Source: Galerina marginata
Taxonomy: Eukaryota > Basidiomycota > Agaricomycetes > Agaricales > Galerinaceae
Reading direction: 5' to 3'
Assembly (NCBI GenBank): GCA_023014335.1
Contig: JAECYW010000009.1
Coordinates: 1,054,001 to 1,118,000 of the forward strand
DNA length: 64,000 nt
Position numbers and translations under genes: made by a program. Below are positions 34,571-46,100 of the stretch, one piece after another. Below the pieces are notes generated by a model. It searched no databases. It saw only the letters and a program-made list of their open reading frames with translations, and was not told the origin of the DNA. Numbering within the stretch: position 1 is the stretch's first letter; the number at the start of each line of letters is the position of its first letter.

Positions 34571-35286
34571 ATCCCCCCTCCCATTACAGGTGTAGAAATT
34601 TATTTGAAATGGAAGCCTCTGACTAATTAGATGTCAAATGGTACTAGTATTCCATACTGCCATTCCTAAGTCACTGATATGATCTGAAATTTGCCAGGTC
34701 TTAGTTCATTGGTATAAGGTCACCTTTACCCTCCTCATAAATATGGTTATATTCCACTCATCCTAGTTAGGACAGTGAGCGCCAACCGACTCACTCTGGT
34801 ATTATAATAAATACCACCTTCTCAGGCAGTCATATGATTCTGGGAAGATGGCATGGTGACAGCGCTGACCGGATTGGACCAGCGGGCTGTCCTTGTTTTT
34901 GTTGATTTGGCGTACCCATCAAGAACGTCCCGTGAACGGACTGCTGTCCCGTCATGTTTCTTGATTATTTGGTCGCTGCACAAATAACGTACTTGCCTCC
35001 ATGTGCGTTGGAGATTTGAGTTCGAAGCGAGTTTGGTCTTGAGGACGACAAAAAAGTTAGAGTTAGTTTCAGGAGTACGAATTCGCATTCAATGTCGCAA
35101 CAGGGATTCCTCAGCCTCTAATCGAGTGCTCCTAGCTGGTAGCGACACGTCTGTTTTCTGGCGCTTAAACTGTAATCAGTGACTCATTCTTGATTAGTGA
35201 CCGTCGAGGGACATATTTATATAAACCACAATACTCTATATTGAACCAATGGAACAGGTTATTCAGTCGCGGACGGGACCCAGTTA
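34571..35286. other. Right flank of the island and 3' region of DUF6533 copy B
   Basis: Contains the right partner (about 34820-34925) of the inverted sequence near 16080-16190, including GGACCAGCGGGCTGTCCTTG. The minus ORF here (34822-35088) has a counterpart in the left copy only as a broken frame, so it is treated as repeat rather than gene. Nothing else is recognised. Confidence 0.45.
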
Positions 35287-37185
35287 CTATCCGGTTTCTA
35301 GCTCGCGTAGAACTGAATTGAATGTAGAGTCGCCGGGTAGTCCGTCGCGAATAGCTGCTTCACGCAAGTTGAGAATCAAACGAGACCCCTGCCAGTGTTG
35401 AAATTTCAATGAAAACGAAGAGACCGACAAATCACGGATAACCTACAGCAACGACATACGACACAACGATCCACCTTAAGATGTGGTTGAGTTCGGGATC
35501 AGTTGGCGTTAATGAATAAAACCAAGATACGTACGGTTCGTACAGCACTATAAGGGGACCTACAACGAGGAAACAATTGATCAACCCGGCAATCTGTGTT
35601 ACTATTCCCGAGCCCTTATTGAGATCAGATGGAAAGAGGGCATCATGGAAAGGGGTACACACCAGCGACTCTAAATCGAAAATCAGCAAGCTTACCAAAA
35701 TAACATCCATCTAAAAAAAGCAACATACGCCAGAAAATAAACTGTGCCATCTCGGACGAAGGCCTTCACAAGGGGCGGAAAGCGTATCCGCCATCCAGCT
35801 CTTCGCGCCTCCAGGGTGGACTCGACAAATTTTGCGATTGTCATGAGGAAACATATCACTGAGAACATTCAGAGAGCAAGATACAGCATGTGAGCAGTTT
35901 TATATCATACCAGAAACGATTATGGAGTATAACCTGTTGATATGGATCGACAGAGATCCGCGATAAGTCAGTGACTGGCATATTTTTATTAGCATACTAG
36001 TCACTCACCAGCCAAAGTATACTCCTCCAGGAATATCGGGGGCTGTTAAGCAGCCGAGGATCTGTGTGTCCGGGGGTGCGAGAAACGCGGCCTGCACCAC
36101 AGACACCGTCACAATACCGGCATATAATATGGCCTACGGGATTGTAAGTGATATTGTTCGTGTTGGCAAGATTCGGTTCGACCCACCACGAATTCTCCTG
36201 TAGAGTGTACCCGTCAGACAGAGCGAGAGTTTCTTCAACATATATACGTAACCCACCAAAGAATAATAAGGACAGAAATAGTATCACTGAAGAGCAAAAT
36301 TCGGTATGTTAAAGCATAAGAAGGAGGTAAATCACATCCATACCTTTAGGACTTCTGCCATAGAGGGCGTATAATCGCAAGCCGAGAATGACATTCACAG
36401 TCAGTAATAGAACATTGTTTGAACCTCTGGGCGCAAAAAAATTCAGTGAAAATGGATGAATCCCAGGCTGGCTCTGATTATGATACGCACATAGATAGGC
36501 TAAACACAAAGAAAATTTGGCATCTGATGTGTTGGAAGGGAGGTTGCAACGTCGCGAAATCAATCAATAAAATTAACGTAGAAACAGATGATGTCACCTC
36601 TAGTAAAAACGTCAGACGTTGTCAAATTGAAATTTGGGGATTTACTTTTATGGAAGTTTGGACGGTTGAATATGCTGCAGTGCGAGCAAAAGAGTCAAGA
36701 AGGGATCCCCTCAGATGGCTGGTAGTCAGCTCACCAGTGGTGTATATTCTACGGACATGAATTAAACTTTAGGAACGAGGGCCAAAAACATGAAACTCAC
36801 ACTGCTTGGAAAAGACCCAGGTATCTCAAAAACAAATATAGCGTATTAGGAACCGACCAGCCTTTCGTCCTCATTCTACGATGTCAGGTTCCAGCATCAT
36901 TTTGGATTGCGGAACCGAATTTACCTCCAAATGTGATTGACCTGGTCGTGGACGATGAGCCTATGTTATCGCCATCAAAGCAAAATAATTATAAACCTCT
37001 CGCGGAAATGTTGAAATCGTATCGTATGTCAAAACCACCAGGCCAGAAACTGTCATGACCGAAATCAGATTGAAAAAAAGACGAGGCCTGGGCCTGCTGA
37101 TTAGGAACTCACGCCAAACATAGGACGCTATCCGTGATGCCCAAATTTCCATGAGGATAGCATCCGCCGGCCAAGGCTGATTCAT
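35287..37185 (-). CDS. DUF6533 multi-pass membrane protein, copy B
   Basis: Starts at ATG 37185 (MNQPWPADAILMEIWASRIA) and ends at the stop 35287-35289. In order it shows MTVSGLVVLTYDTISTFPRE, a micro-exon VNHIWR, VPNTLYLFLRYLGLFQAV, helical exons near 36600, NVLLLTVNVILGLRLYALYG with RSPK near 36400-36340, helices near 36200, 35960 and 35700, and the terminal GSRLILNLREAAIRDGL. These are the same motifs and exon order as copy A at 13430-15345. DUF6533 proteins are predicted seven-helix membrane proteins of agaricomycetes with no known function. Internal splice sites were only partly resolved. The gene continues upstream as an open frame to 37407, which I take to be 5' leader. Confidence 0.7.
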
Positions 37186-38650
37186 GACCGACGAAAGATC
37201 GTGTGTCCAGTTCGTCGAGACGGAGATGGTCAAAGTTACCGACCCTCGGTCTCCGACAACTCTTGTTAATGGTTCTTGGCGCAGTTGTTTCGTAGGCACA
37301 AAAAGTAAGTGGTCAAAAAGAGAATGAACCAGGATTCCCACCTGTTCAACCTTCACATTCGAATTCGTGGAGACCTGCGAACCTTCGCATCTACATACAG
37401 TATCCACCGAGCAAATCCCTGCGTGTGAGCCTCGACCCTGTTAGATGACCAAGTTCCTGTTTAGTTAATGCGGCTGGTTGTCGAAGTCTCACAGATTGGG
37501 AGAATGGTTGGCGATATAATTCTGTAACCACGCCAAATCCAAGAAAGAAAAGAAAACATAATTAGCACCAAAATAAAGGCTAGATTTAAGTGAGCGTCGC
37601 TGGAGTTCATCCTTATCTCGTGGTTGAGACTAGGCTAAGAGATTATTTGAAATCATGACCAGGTGATGGCACACCTTTGGCAGCACTTAATATAAGGTTC
37701 GTTGACCTGTTAGGACGGGTTTAATCCCCCAATTTATCACCCCGACAAGGCTTCCTCCGTGGATGGCGCAGCTCCTAAAAATAGATTGTGCTCTCCCACA
37801 GATTATCCCGCCTGGAGCTCTTGTTGGCTGACGTCATTTCCCACATTTTTTCGGCGATGAGCTGATGACATTCGCGTTGCCTCTTGCTTGAACCGCGTCG
37901 TATACTCTCTCGCTTGGGCTTCCCCCGCTACGGAATTTACGGCCAATCGAGAGGCAAGCTGCCAGCTTGCCTCTCCTAGGTAGCTTTCTTACATCGCCTA
38001 TCTCGAAGATCTAGAAGATCTCGTCTTTTGGTTTAGCCCTGGCATATCTCTGGTTCTGGCTCTTCTCTCGCTACATGGCCGAACCCCTGACACTGTGGGC
38101 ATCGAGTTGAAGCTCAAGCGCTCAATGGCCAAGGTCCTCAATCAACGTCAGCTCTCAGTGATATGCAGCCCGCTTCTCAGCTCTCACAGGGATTCCGTGG
38201 CATCGAAATTTTCGATGTTGACTCCTTTGATTGACTCCTTTGACCACTTCGAAAGGTCAGGCTCACAAGCGCAATGGACCCGACTGATACCCAGCGCAGG
38301 ACTCTTCAACGACGTCTGTGGAATAAGCCAGAGACGATACCTCTGATTGATGAGGAGGATTTTTATCCGCGGGTCCTGGTCACGGTCAGTATTCCTTTCA
38401 CATTCTTGATTGACAAGCGTATTGCTCATTGTACTTTTGAAGACGTCGATTGGAATCCATGCCACCGTCGCCTTATTTTGCCCACCTCCGTTTACTGCGA
38501 CCATTTTTACTAACATTCACATATGCTGGAATTGACACCCGCCGAGTGACCGTCACCCCTGACCGCAGTACGCCATGCAACAGCACACAGTACCGAGAGA
38601 AGCGAGCAGAGCACCAGCGGGATGACAGTCAGATAAGTTTCTCACCTTAG
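37186..38650. other. Gene-poor region with a perfect hairpin
   Basis: No confident gene. At 37949-37975 a 13-bp arm (GAGAGGCAAGCTG) is followed, after one C, by its exact reverse complement. A GAAGATCT direct repeat follows at about 38004-38020. A plus ORF at 38274-38513 (MDPTDTQRRTLQRRLWNKPE) could be coding but has no recognisable domain or partner exon. Confidence 0.4.
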
Positions 38651-39429
38651 CATTATAACCACCTCAAATAATGAACTACACGCCGCAGCCACATCACGGA
38701 CACGAAACGTGTTTTGACGGCTTAGCCCTCACCGCATGCTGCCCTTGCGATTGCAATCGGTGATAAATGCAGATATATGTAGGTCAGACCACACGAACTC
38801 CTACCCTGAATTATTGTCGCTGCCGCCCGCGTTCTCTGCCCACCTGACGTCTACTGCGGTGAACTGAGTGGTCCTCGTCTATCTTGCTATTGCGAAGGTT
38901 CGCGCGTATCATCCGCGCGGGTTTGCGTACCCGGGTCATTCACTAGCTATACTTGACGCAATCCCCACTTTGATTCAGTCATACTATGCACAAGTACCGA
39001 TCTACGGCTGCGAAGTAAACCCAACTGTGTTGTAATCTTTGTACTCGTCGAATCTTCAAGATAATAATGATTGATAAATACAAGTGTTCACCCAGAATAA
39101 AACCTTGCTGTAGACTAAGGATCTGAGACAAGGTTCGAGAAGCTCTCTCAAAAAAAATGTTAAGTTGTTTCCCCGTTTGAAGGGGAAGTGCAGAAGTTCT
39201 TCTGGTTGAAAGCAAGTTGAGAGCGCCAAATTCAGGTTTCGTCTGACTTTTATTATCTAGACAGACAATACACAATAAAATTTATATCAGAGGAAAGCTT
39301 ACATTTATCTCTTTCCGTTTTTATTTACTTCTCGGGCCTGAGACGAAGACACACATTGTTGTTGAATTTCTTGTCTAACTCACTCACAGTATGTCCGTGG
39401 GAAAATTTCGGCTGTTGATTGAACGTGGT

Positions 39430-39986
39430 TCAAGATGATTTAGCTTGGTTTTGACTCCCATTGCGCACCATGAGCATGCAGCTTATGCCCTCCAACCAAC
39501 GCCTATGTGATGAAATGGCCTTTCTCACCCGCATATTATTGACTTTGTTACACTTGGTGACCGAGGTGTCGTAACCGGCTCCTGAAACTTTCGCTTGCAA
39601 GATTTCACGAATTTCCCTCGACATCTCACTCCTAGTGGCGCTTTGTTTCTGGTTATCCGACTGCTGGGAACAAGTGCTGCTGGGTTTAGGCGACCACAGC
39701 CTTATAACCATATTACAAGTTCGCGATCTCAATCTCCTAAGGCGCTAGGTACTTGCTCCTGCAAGATTTCGTGGACGGGACTGACTTGGATTCGTGTTTG
39801 GAGGACGACAAAGAATGTCAACAGCCAGGTGGCGATGATGGTTAGGGAGAGCACCGCTACAGTGCTTTCTTGTGAAGTCTTAGAAGGAATCGGACACACA
39901 AGAGGAGGCTCTGAGGAGGTCGCCACGCGCCGTCGTGAAGCAGGCGGCTCCTCCACCGTCTCGACATACCCATGCTCCGAGTTCAA
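39430..39986 (-). CDS. Possible single-pass membrane protein, doubtful
   Basis: Minus ATG at 39986 opens a leader followed by one strongly hydrophobic helix (VAVLSLTIIATWLLTFFVVL) and VHEILQEQ. A plausible intron (GTACCT..AACCAG) leads to a second exon with EMSREIREILQAKVSGAGY. The 3' end is unclear and no family is recognised. It may be a gene fragment. The FFVVL.T segment resembles part of the minus frame at about 35040. Confidence 0.3.
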
Positions 39987-42395
39987 ACATCGCGACTCCG
40001 CCAGACCACTCGCCTACACCGACAGAACTGTCCGTGTTCCAGAGAATTCCGTGCTGCTATCAGGTTACCCACCCTCGGGCCAACGATGCAACCCCATGGT
40101 CCTCTATCACGTCTCTCAACAACTCCACCCCCACCACCCCCACCTGTCCACCATGGTGTCTGCGTCAATCCGAGCCCCGCCAAATCGGCCCCCGCTTCGC
40201 TGCCCGCGCTACCTGTACAGAGGTGCCAGTTCTGTTTTGGGCAAGCTCAAAGTCGCTGCCAGCCGCCGCCGCCTAGGCATGGCGGTTGTAGATCGGGGTC
40301 GTCGTTCTGCTACTACTCGCTAGGGCCGCGGCTAGGCTCATTCTTCATTATACTCCTCCTTAGAGAACGAGAAGAATACGGTAGAGACAGCGCTCCGCAC
40401 ACTAGCAAGCAGGAAGCATCCCCGAACCGCCTTCAACGGATCCCAACGCCCACGCCGATCTGCCCTCTCTCACGTTTTTACCCCACCGTCTTTGCTGCTC
40501 TCCTCATACTCGTGCCTGTTCAACGAAACACAGGCCAAGGGTTGGCGTGATGGCCACGTGTGGCAGGCTATAACAAGAAACGGTGTTCGCAGGGGCATCG
40601 TTTAACAAAAAGCAGTAGAGTGGTTCGAGTGAACCGCGAACGGGGATGAAGTTGGGTAGAGTCAATCCGACATGGCAAGAGAGTTCCGTGCGACGAAAAA
40701 GAGGTGGATGGCCAGGCTCGAAACCCCAACGAGGCGAATCACTGTGCTCGAGAGTGAGCGCGCCTTCGGTGAAAGTGATGGAGTGGTCGATGGCAGATGG
40801 GTGGGCATCGATTTGGGCCGCTCGCGGGAGTGTCGTGCAATGAGAGCCGTACAATCTGGCGCGAGAGCTGCGTGAACCTAATCAGAGCGCTCTCGGGAGC
40901 GCCGCCCAACGGAATCTAATCACTCTCACCCAGATCTGCCCTGCCCTTGATATGTTGGCATGTACTCTAAATCCAATCGTTAATTTCTGTTACTGTGCTT
41001 ATTACGAGTTGAAAGTGTTAAATCTAATGCAGATTAACCCCCAAAGCCTCGTCCTGAGATTAACGTTTTTCTTCCAGGATCTCTCTGAGATATCCTTGAC
41101 GACATCCGATTATAAGACTATCCTAATTGGGACATAAGGGAGAAGGGAGCGGGTGTCGAAGCACCCCTAAGCGGGGGTTCTTTCGTTCGAAGAACCATAC
41201 CTAGTGGGTTCCGCAACTGCTGCCAAAGGTGTGATGGCATATGTCAAGGTAAAGAAAGCGATGCGAAGCCCAGAAGCGCACCAGAATATATGTTGTGAAC
41301 ATGGTCATGCTGGTCTTTCGAAGTCCCAAGGAAATTCACTTCTAATATTCACAGATGCGAAAGTTGCACTGAATAAGTCGATGGTGACGGCATATTCGTC
41401 CAGATCGGCGGTTGGAAGGCACCACATGTCAGCCCTGGAAGTGGGGGTGTTGACGCAGAAAAGTGCAGAAACATGAAAGGTACATACTCTATGTTCGTAT
41501 TTGCGTATATGACGCTTATCAAAATGGGGTGTAGGAGATGAAGCACGAGCGTACACCAGGGCAGACAAAGGATGACCAGCGTGCAATAATGTAACGATTG
41601 AAAATTGAAAGACAATATGAGTACCTCGTTCGGGCTTTCAGCCAATCGAACTTCATCACAGAAACCTTGTGGGAGCTTTGCAAAGAGTCAAGACGCAGCT
41701 ATCTGAGCCTATCTCGCCTATTCGGGCCATTCTCCTGGACCTTGGAAAAGGCTTAGCATTGGGGCGATGATGGTGCTTGGCAAATATAAACTGAAAAAAG
41801 ACATTTTGAGGCAGCGCAAGACACAAATAGTTGGAGTTTGCCAGCTTGGCACAAAATAGCAATAACAAGGCCTTGGGATTTTTCAACTGGAGTAGGCCAC
41901 TGCCTAAAGCATTGGGGACGAAAACTATCAAAGGCTGCGCCAATGTGGAGGCGAGGAAGGTTTCACTCTACCCATTTTTCATCCTAAAGGATAACAGAAA
42001 TCTGGGAACCATTTCCAGTGACACATACAAAAAGTCCAGTGACGGAGTTGGTGTGACAATGAAAGATCGTGAACAAAAGTTCGGTATCAGGTCTGCCCAG
42101 AAACCTTTCGTGTCCGCGACCAGAATTTAAAAACGAGACCATTGTTGAATAAATTCGAATTGGGCCGACAGGAAATCTGGGCAGTCATTTTTTCCGGAAT
42201 CCGTCTCAATTTCGTGGGACGTTTCCCAAAGACCGAAAGCGACACCATCGAGCCCAAACGAACATGACGGCCACTGGCAAAGTCGCCGGATCCAAAGCGG
42301 ATCCTTAAATGCGTCTTGATACTATCGCGAAAGTGGTCCATGTGGGCGGGCAAATGAGCTCCAGGTCATCTAACCTTTACTTTATGAGAAGGACA
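39987..42395. other. No gene recognised
   Basis: GC-rich proline- and histidine-coding stretches near 40080-40350 and several ORFs under 120 codons on both strands occur, but none shows a domain, conserved motif or convincing intron chain. No repeat array is apparent. Confidence 0.35.
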
Positions 42396-42872
42396 TTAAT
42401 CCGGTGCCACCGAAAGAGGAACGCCAGTTAGGTAGTGGTCGTGTTCAAGCTGCAGGATTGTGAAATGGAATTCGCTTTTGCTCGTGGAATCACATCCGCT
42501 GGTCTTTATGTGAAGGTGAACGACGTAAGGCATTGGACATGAGAGCGACCATGAGCCTGTTACTAAGTCCAGGACGAAACTTGTCGGAGGTCTTGAAAAG
42601 TCGTTTGCGAGGTCCTTGGCATATATTGTGGTACATAAGAGATAGCTCGCTTCCCTAGCATTTAGAATATGTAGTTCTTGGGTTTTGAAAGGATGATGGA
42701 TGGACGAATGATGGCCATGCAGCGATATGATCAACTGATGGGCAAAGCAGAAATAGAGTTCAGCCATGTCTATTGAAGCCACCAACATTCCACATCGACC
42801 CAAGCAGTTTCCATCGCGCAAAAGAAACTGAGTTTGCCGCCATCCTGAACAGAATTTGCTGCTGGCTGCCAA
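42396..42872 (-). CDS. Doubtful hypothetical ORF
   Basis: A single 158-codon minus frame with reasonably protein-like composition (IHHPFKTQELHILNAREASY, FVLDLVTGSWSLSCPMPYVV, FTILQLEHDHYLTGVPL). Similar short frames continue at 41349-41943 but were not linked. No domain is recognised. It could be a degraded gene or chance. Confidence 0.28.
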   Translation of the reverse strand: MAASSKFCSGWRQTQFLLRDGNCLGRCGMLVASIDMAELYFCFAHQLIISLHGHHSSIHHPFKTQELHILNAREASYLLCTTIYAKDLANDFSRPPTSFVLDLVTGSWSLSCPMPYVVHLHIKTSGCDSTSKSEFHFTILQLEHDHYLTGVPLSVAPD

Positions 42873-43115
42873 CGATTCCTTCGGTAAAAGGAAAGAAGTC
42901 GAACATGATGCGTGTGATGAATGAACTCCCTCGACGGCGGCATTTATCTTGTGTCTGACCTCATTCTCACCGCTAGATCGGGCAAGCTCTCCTTCGTCCA
43001 GACGTCCAGAGTCCGATTACAGCACTTACAATCGCGCTCAGTACACGCTGGCGGAGCTACTCGGTATCGCGAAGGAGCAGGGTAGGGCCGGTCTCATATC
43101 ACACTTGGTTTTGCT

Positions 43116-46100
43116 ATGATTCTCAGCCAAAGTCCAGAAGTCGAAAGCAACAAACAGAACCCCCCACTTTCTGTTGAAGAAGCTCGTGCACCAGACAAAG
43201 GACCAGGATTTTCGCAACAGAGGAACCATACCATTAGTTCGAGCCACTCAGGCTTTGTGCGGTCTGAAGTTGCTCCCGATGGGGACCCAGGGAAACCGAT
43301 GGACTTCGAAAAGGCCTTGCGATATTATCTCAAACAGTTCGTATTTCTAATCATTGATTTCCTGTGTATCTTGAACCTCCTCCCGCTCTGTATAGGCGAG
43401 ATGAAGAAGGCATTAAATCACGGCAGCTCGGTATCGCATTTGAAGACCTCAGAGTCGTTGGGCTTGGTACTTCAGCGAGTTCTCAGCCAACCCTAGGTAG
43501 CATCCTAAACCCCCTTAACATTTTCTCGAAAATCCGCACCCTTCGTCACCCACCCCTTCGAGATATACTGAGCGAATTTGAAGGTGTCGTTCGACCTGGA
43601 GAAATGCTTCGTTCGTGTTATCATCCATCTCTTATCTAAAATGAACCTACTCATTCATCCTGCAGTTGTTCTCGGTCGCCCCAACTCAGGTTGTAGCACC
43701 TTACTCAAGGCACTTGCCTGCCAATGCGAAGAATTCTACTCGATTGATGGCCATATTTACTATGACTCCCTCACCCCAGAGCAGATCTCGAAACGTTACC
43801 GTGGGGATGTCCAGTATTGCCCCGAAGACGACATTCATTTCCCTACACTGACTGCCGATCAGACCGTGCATTTTGCAGCCAAAGCACGAGCCCCTCAAAC
43901 GCGCATTGCTGGTGTTTCAAGAAAGGAATACACTCGAAAGATCACAGATATGTACACCACTCTTTTCGGTCTTGATCGTGTGAAAGATACACCAGTCGGA
44001 GATGCTTCGATTCGTGGCCTAAGTGGTGGCGAGAAGAAGCGCGTTTCGTAAGTCACGACCTCTCGCACTTTCCCTGTAAATATTCTAAAATCAGTGAATA
44101 GAATAAGCGAGGCTCTCGCCACAAGAAGTCTCATCACGTCCTGGGACAAGTAAGCTAGGATCTACATTCGATCCCTAGGAAGGCTGATGTAACATTCAAA
44201 CTCTTGTAGCCCTACTCGTGGTTTGGACTCTAAGACAGCTCTCGAAGTAATCCGTGCCTTTCGCGTCGCTACCGATCTCCTCAGAAACTCGACCATAGTT
44301 TCCATATGTCAAGCAGGCGAACCTCTCTTCCAGACCTTTGACAAAGTCTGCGTCATATATGAAGGACGAATGGCGTACTTTGGCCCTGCCAACCTCGCCC
44401 GACAATACTTCATCGACATGGGTTACGTTCCAGCAAATCGTCAGACCACACCCGACTTCCTGGTTTCTGTCACCGATCCGTTGAACAGAACCTTTGCCAG
44501 CAAGATAAACGACATGAGGAGCGAGGATAAGCGAAATCGTCCAATTCCGAAAACTGCGATTGAATTCGAAGCGTATTACAAGAACTCAGAAATCAGGAAA
44601 TTGAACCAGAAAGATATTGCGACGTACAAGAGAGACAACGTGGACAATCCGGAAATGGCTCAATCATTCGCGGAAATCGCCAATGAGGAGCATGTTCAGC
44701 ATACTTTTCGTCAGGTATTATAACATCCTCACTCCTTTCGAAGGCAATAGCTGAGGCGGATGTTACATTTTCTAGACCCCTTACATGATCTCCATCCCGA
44801 TGCAGATACGCATGGTCATGACCCGCCGGATACAGGTTGTGAAGGCCAACTTTGCTAGCCAAGCACTTTCGACGACGTTAGTAAACCGGGAACTCGTGCT
44901 TTACTTGTCCTAACATGTTTTTACAGGAGCTTCGTTTTGCAGGCCATTATCGTTGGCACGACTTTCATTAAGATCCCTAATTCGACTGCAGCCTACCCCG
45001 CTCGGTGTGGTATACTCTTTTTGTGAGGATTGCTTCCTTCATGACTTGGATTTATGACGCTTATGGAACTCGACTAGGTCCGTTCTCATCCCAATGCTTT
45101 TCACCCTGACGGAAATCCCAGCCCTATATGCACAACGGCCAATCATCATGCGTCATCAAAAGGCGGCGATGTATCATCCCATGGTTGAAGCAATCGCCAT
45201 GACCTTGGTTGATATCCCGTTTACATTAGCGACTATCCTCGTTTTTACGATCATCATATATTTTATTGTACAACTACAGCAGTCCGCTGCTCAGTACTTG
45301 TGAGTACTTTTTCTACTTTCGACGGATCGCTGAATTTACTTGGGCTAGTACATATTTTGTGTTCGTTTTGGCGTTCACCCTCACTATGAAGGCTTTCTTT
45401 CGAGCGACAGCCGCCGCATTTCAAACAGAAGCATCAGCTCAAGGCCTGGCCGGTATTGTCCTTCTCGTATTGTCCTTGTACACTGGCTGTCAGATACCTC
45501 GAGCCAGTGTAATTGGCGCCCTTCGTTGGATTTCCTACGTCACTGTGCGTCTTGAGATATGACAATCATTGATGATTCTCAGCTGACCCCGTGCTTCTAG
45601 CCCATCTTCTACACCATCGAAGGCCTGATGGTCAATGAATTTCATACTTTAGATGGCGTGTGTTCTACTGTTGTACCTTCTGGCTTGGGATATGAAGACA
45701 TTTCTCCAAGCAACCAAGTGTGTGCCGTCCCTGGATCAGAACCTGGGACAGCTAGAGTCCCCGGAGATGCCTACGTCGCACTTTCAGAGGGATACCTTTA
45801 CCAGCATCTATGGCGGGTAAGTACTTTTGTTCTTCAAATAAATTTCTACCTGGATTAACCTGTCCTTTCCTAGGATTTTGGAATCGTGGTGGCCTTTGGA
45901 ATTGGTTTTTTGATCTGCTTCATTCTATTTTCGGAGATCCATACCGGCTATCCCAGCGAGGGCCCTGCGTTAATGCTCAAGCGAGGAGCCCAGTTTCTGA
46001 CGAAAGTCAAGGCTCCGGGTCGTGATGAAGAGGACAATGATGGCACTAACTCATCTCCAATCGTTGAACTGGAACAAAACTCGACTGACGCCGACGAGAA

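Larger units (their letters stand above)
16080..34925. mobile_element. Candidate KDZ transposon island (about 18.8 kb) bounded by inverted satellite arrays
   Basis: The left flank (16080-18000) and right flank (30845-34925) carry the same satellite family in opposite orientations. Their outer edges share a diverged inverted sequence; for example ACAAGGACAGCCCGCTGGTC at about 16106-16125 reappears reversed near 34880-34895. Between them lie a KDZ-type transposase and six other genes. Inference: the flanks are the long inverted ends of one large DNA transposon with passenger genes. Not shown: exact termini, a target-site duplication, or mobility. The alternative is a satellite-rich region into which a smaller KDZ element inserted. 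Confidence 0.45.

Noticed and set aside
34822..35088. Minus-strand ORF of 88 codons as a gene
   Set aside because: Its sequence belongs to the diverged inverted repeat; the partner at about 16080-16190 is broken by stops.
38274..38513. Plus ORF MDPTDTQRRTLQRR as a retroelement fragment
   Set aside because: No reverse transcriptase, integrase or LTR pair could be found nearby.
39972..40550. Plus ORF of 192 codons with PPPPPPPV and Cys-rich parts
   Set aside because: GC-rich low complexity keeps several frames open at once; no domain and no consistent intron chain.
40560..40900. Possible tRNA-like GGTTCGA motifs
   Set aside because: No cloverleaf arms or acceptor stem could be paired around them.
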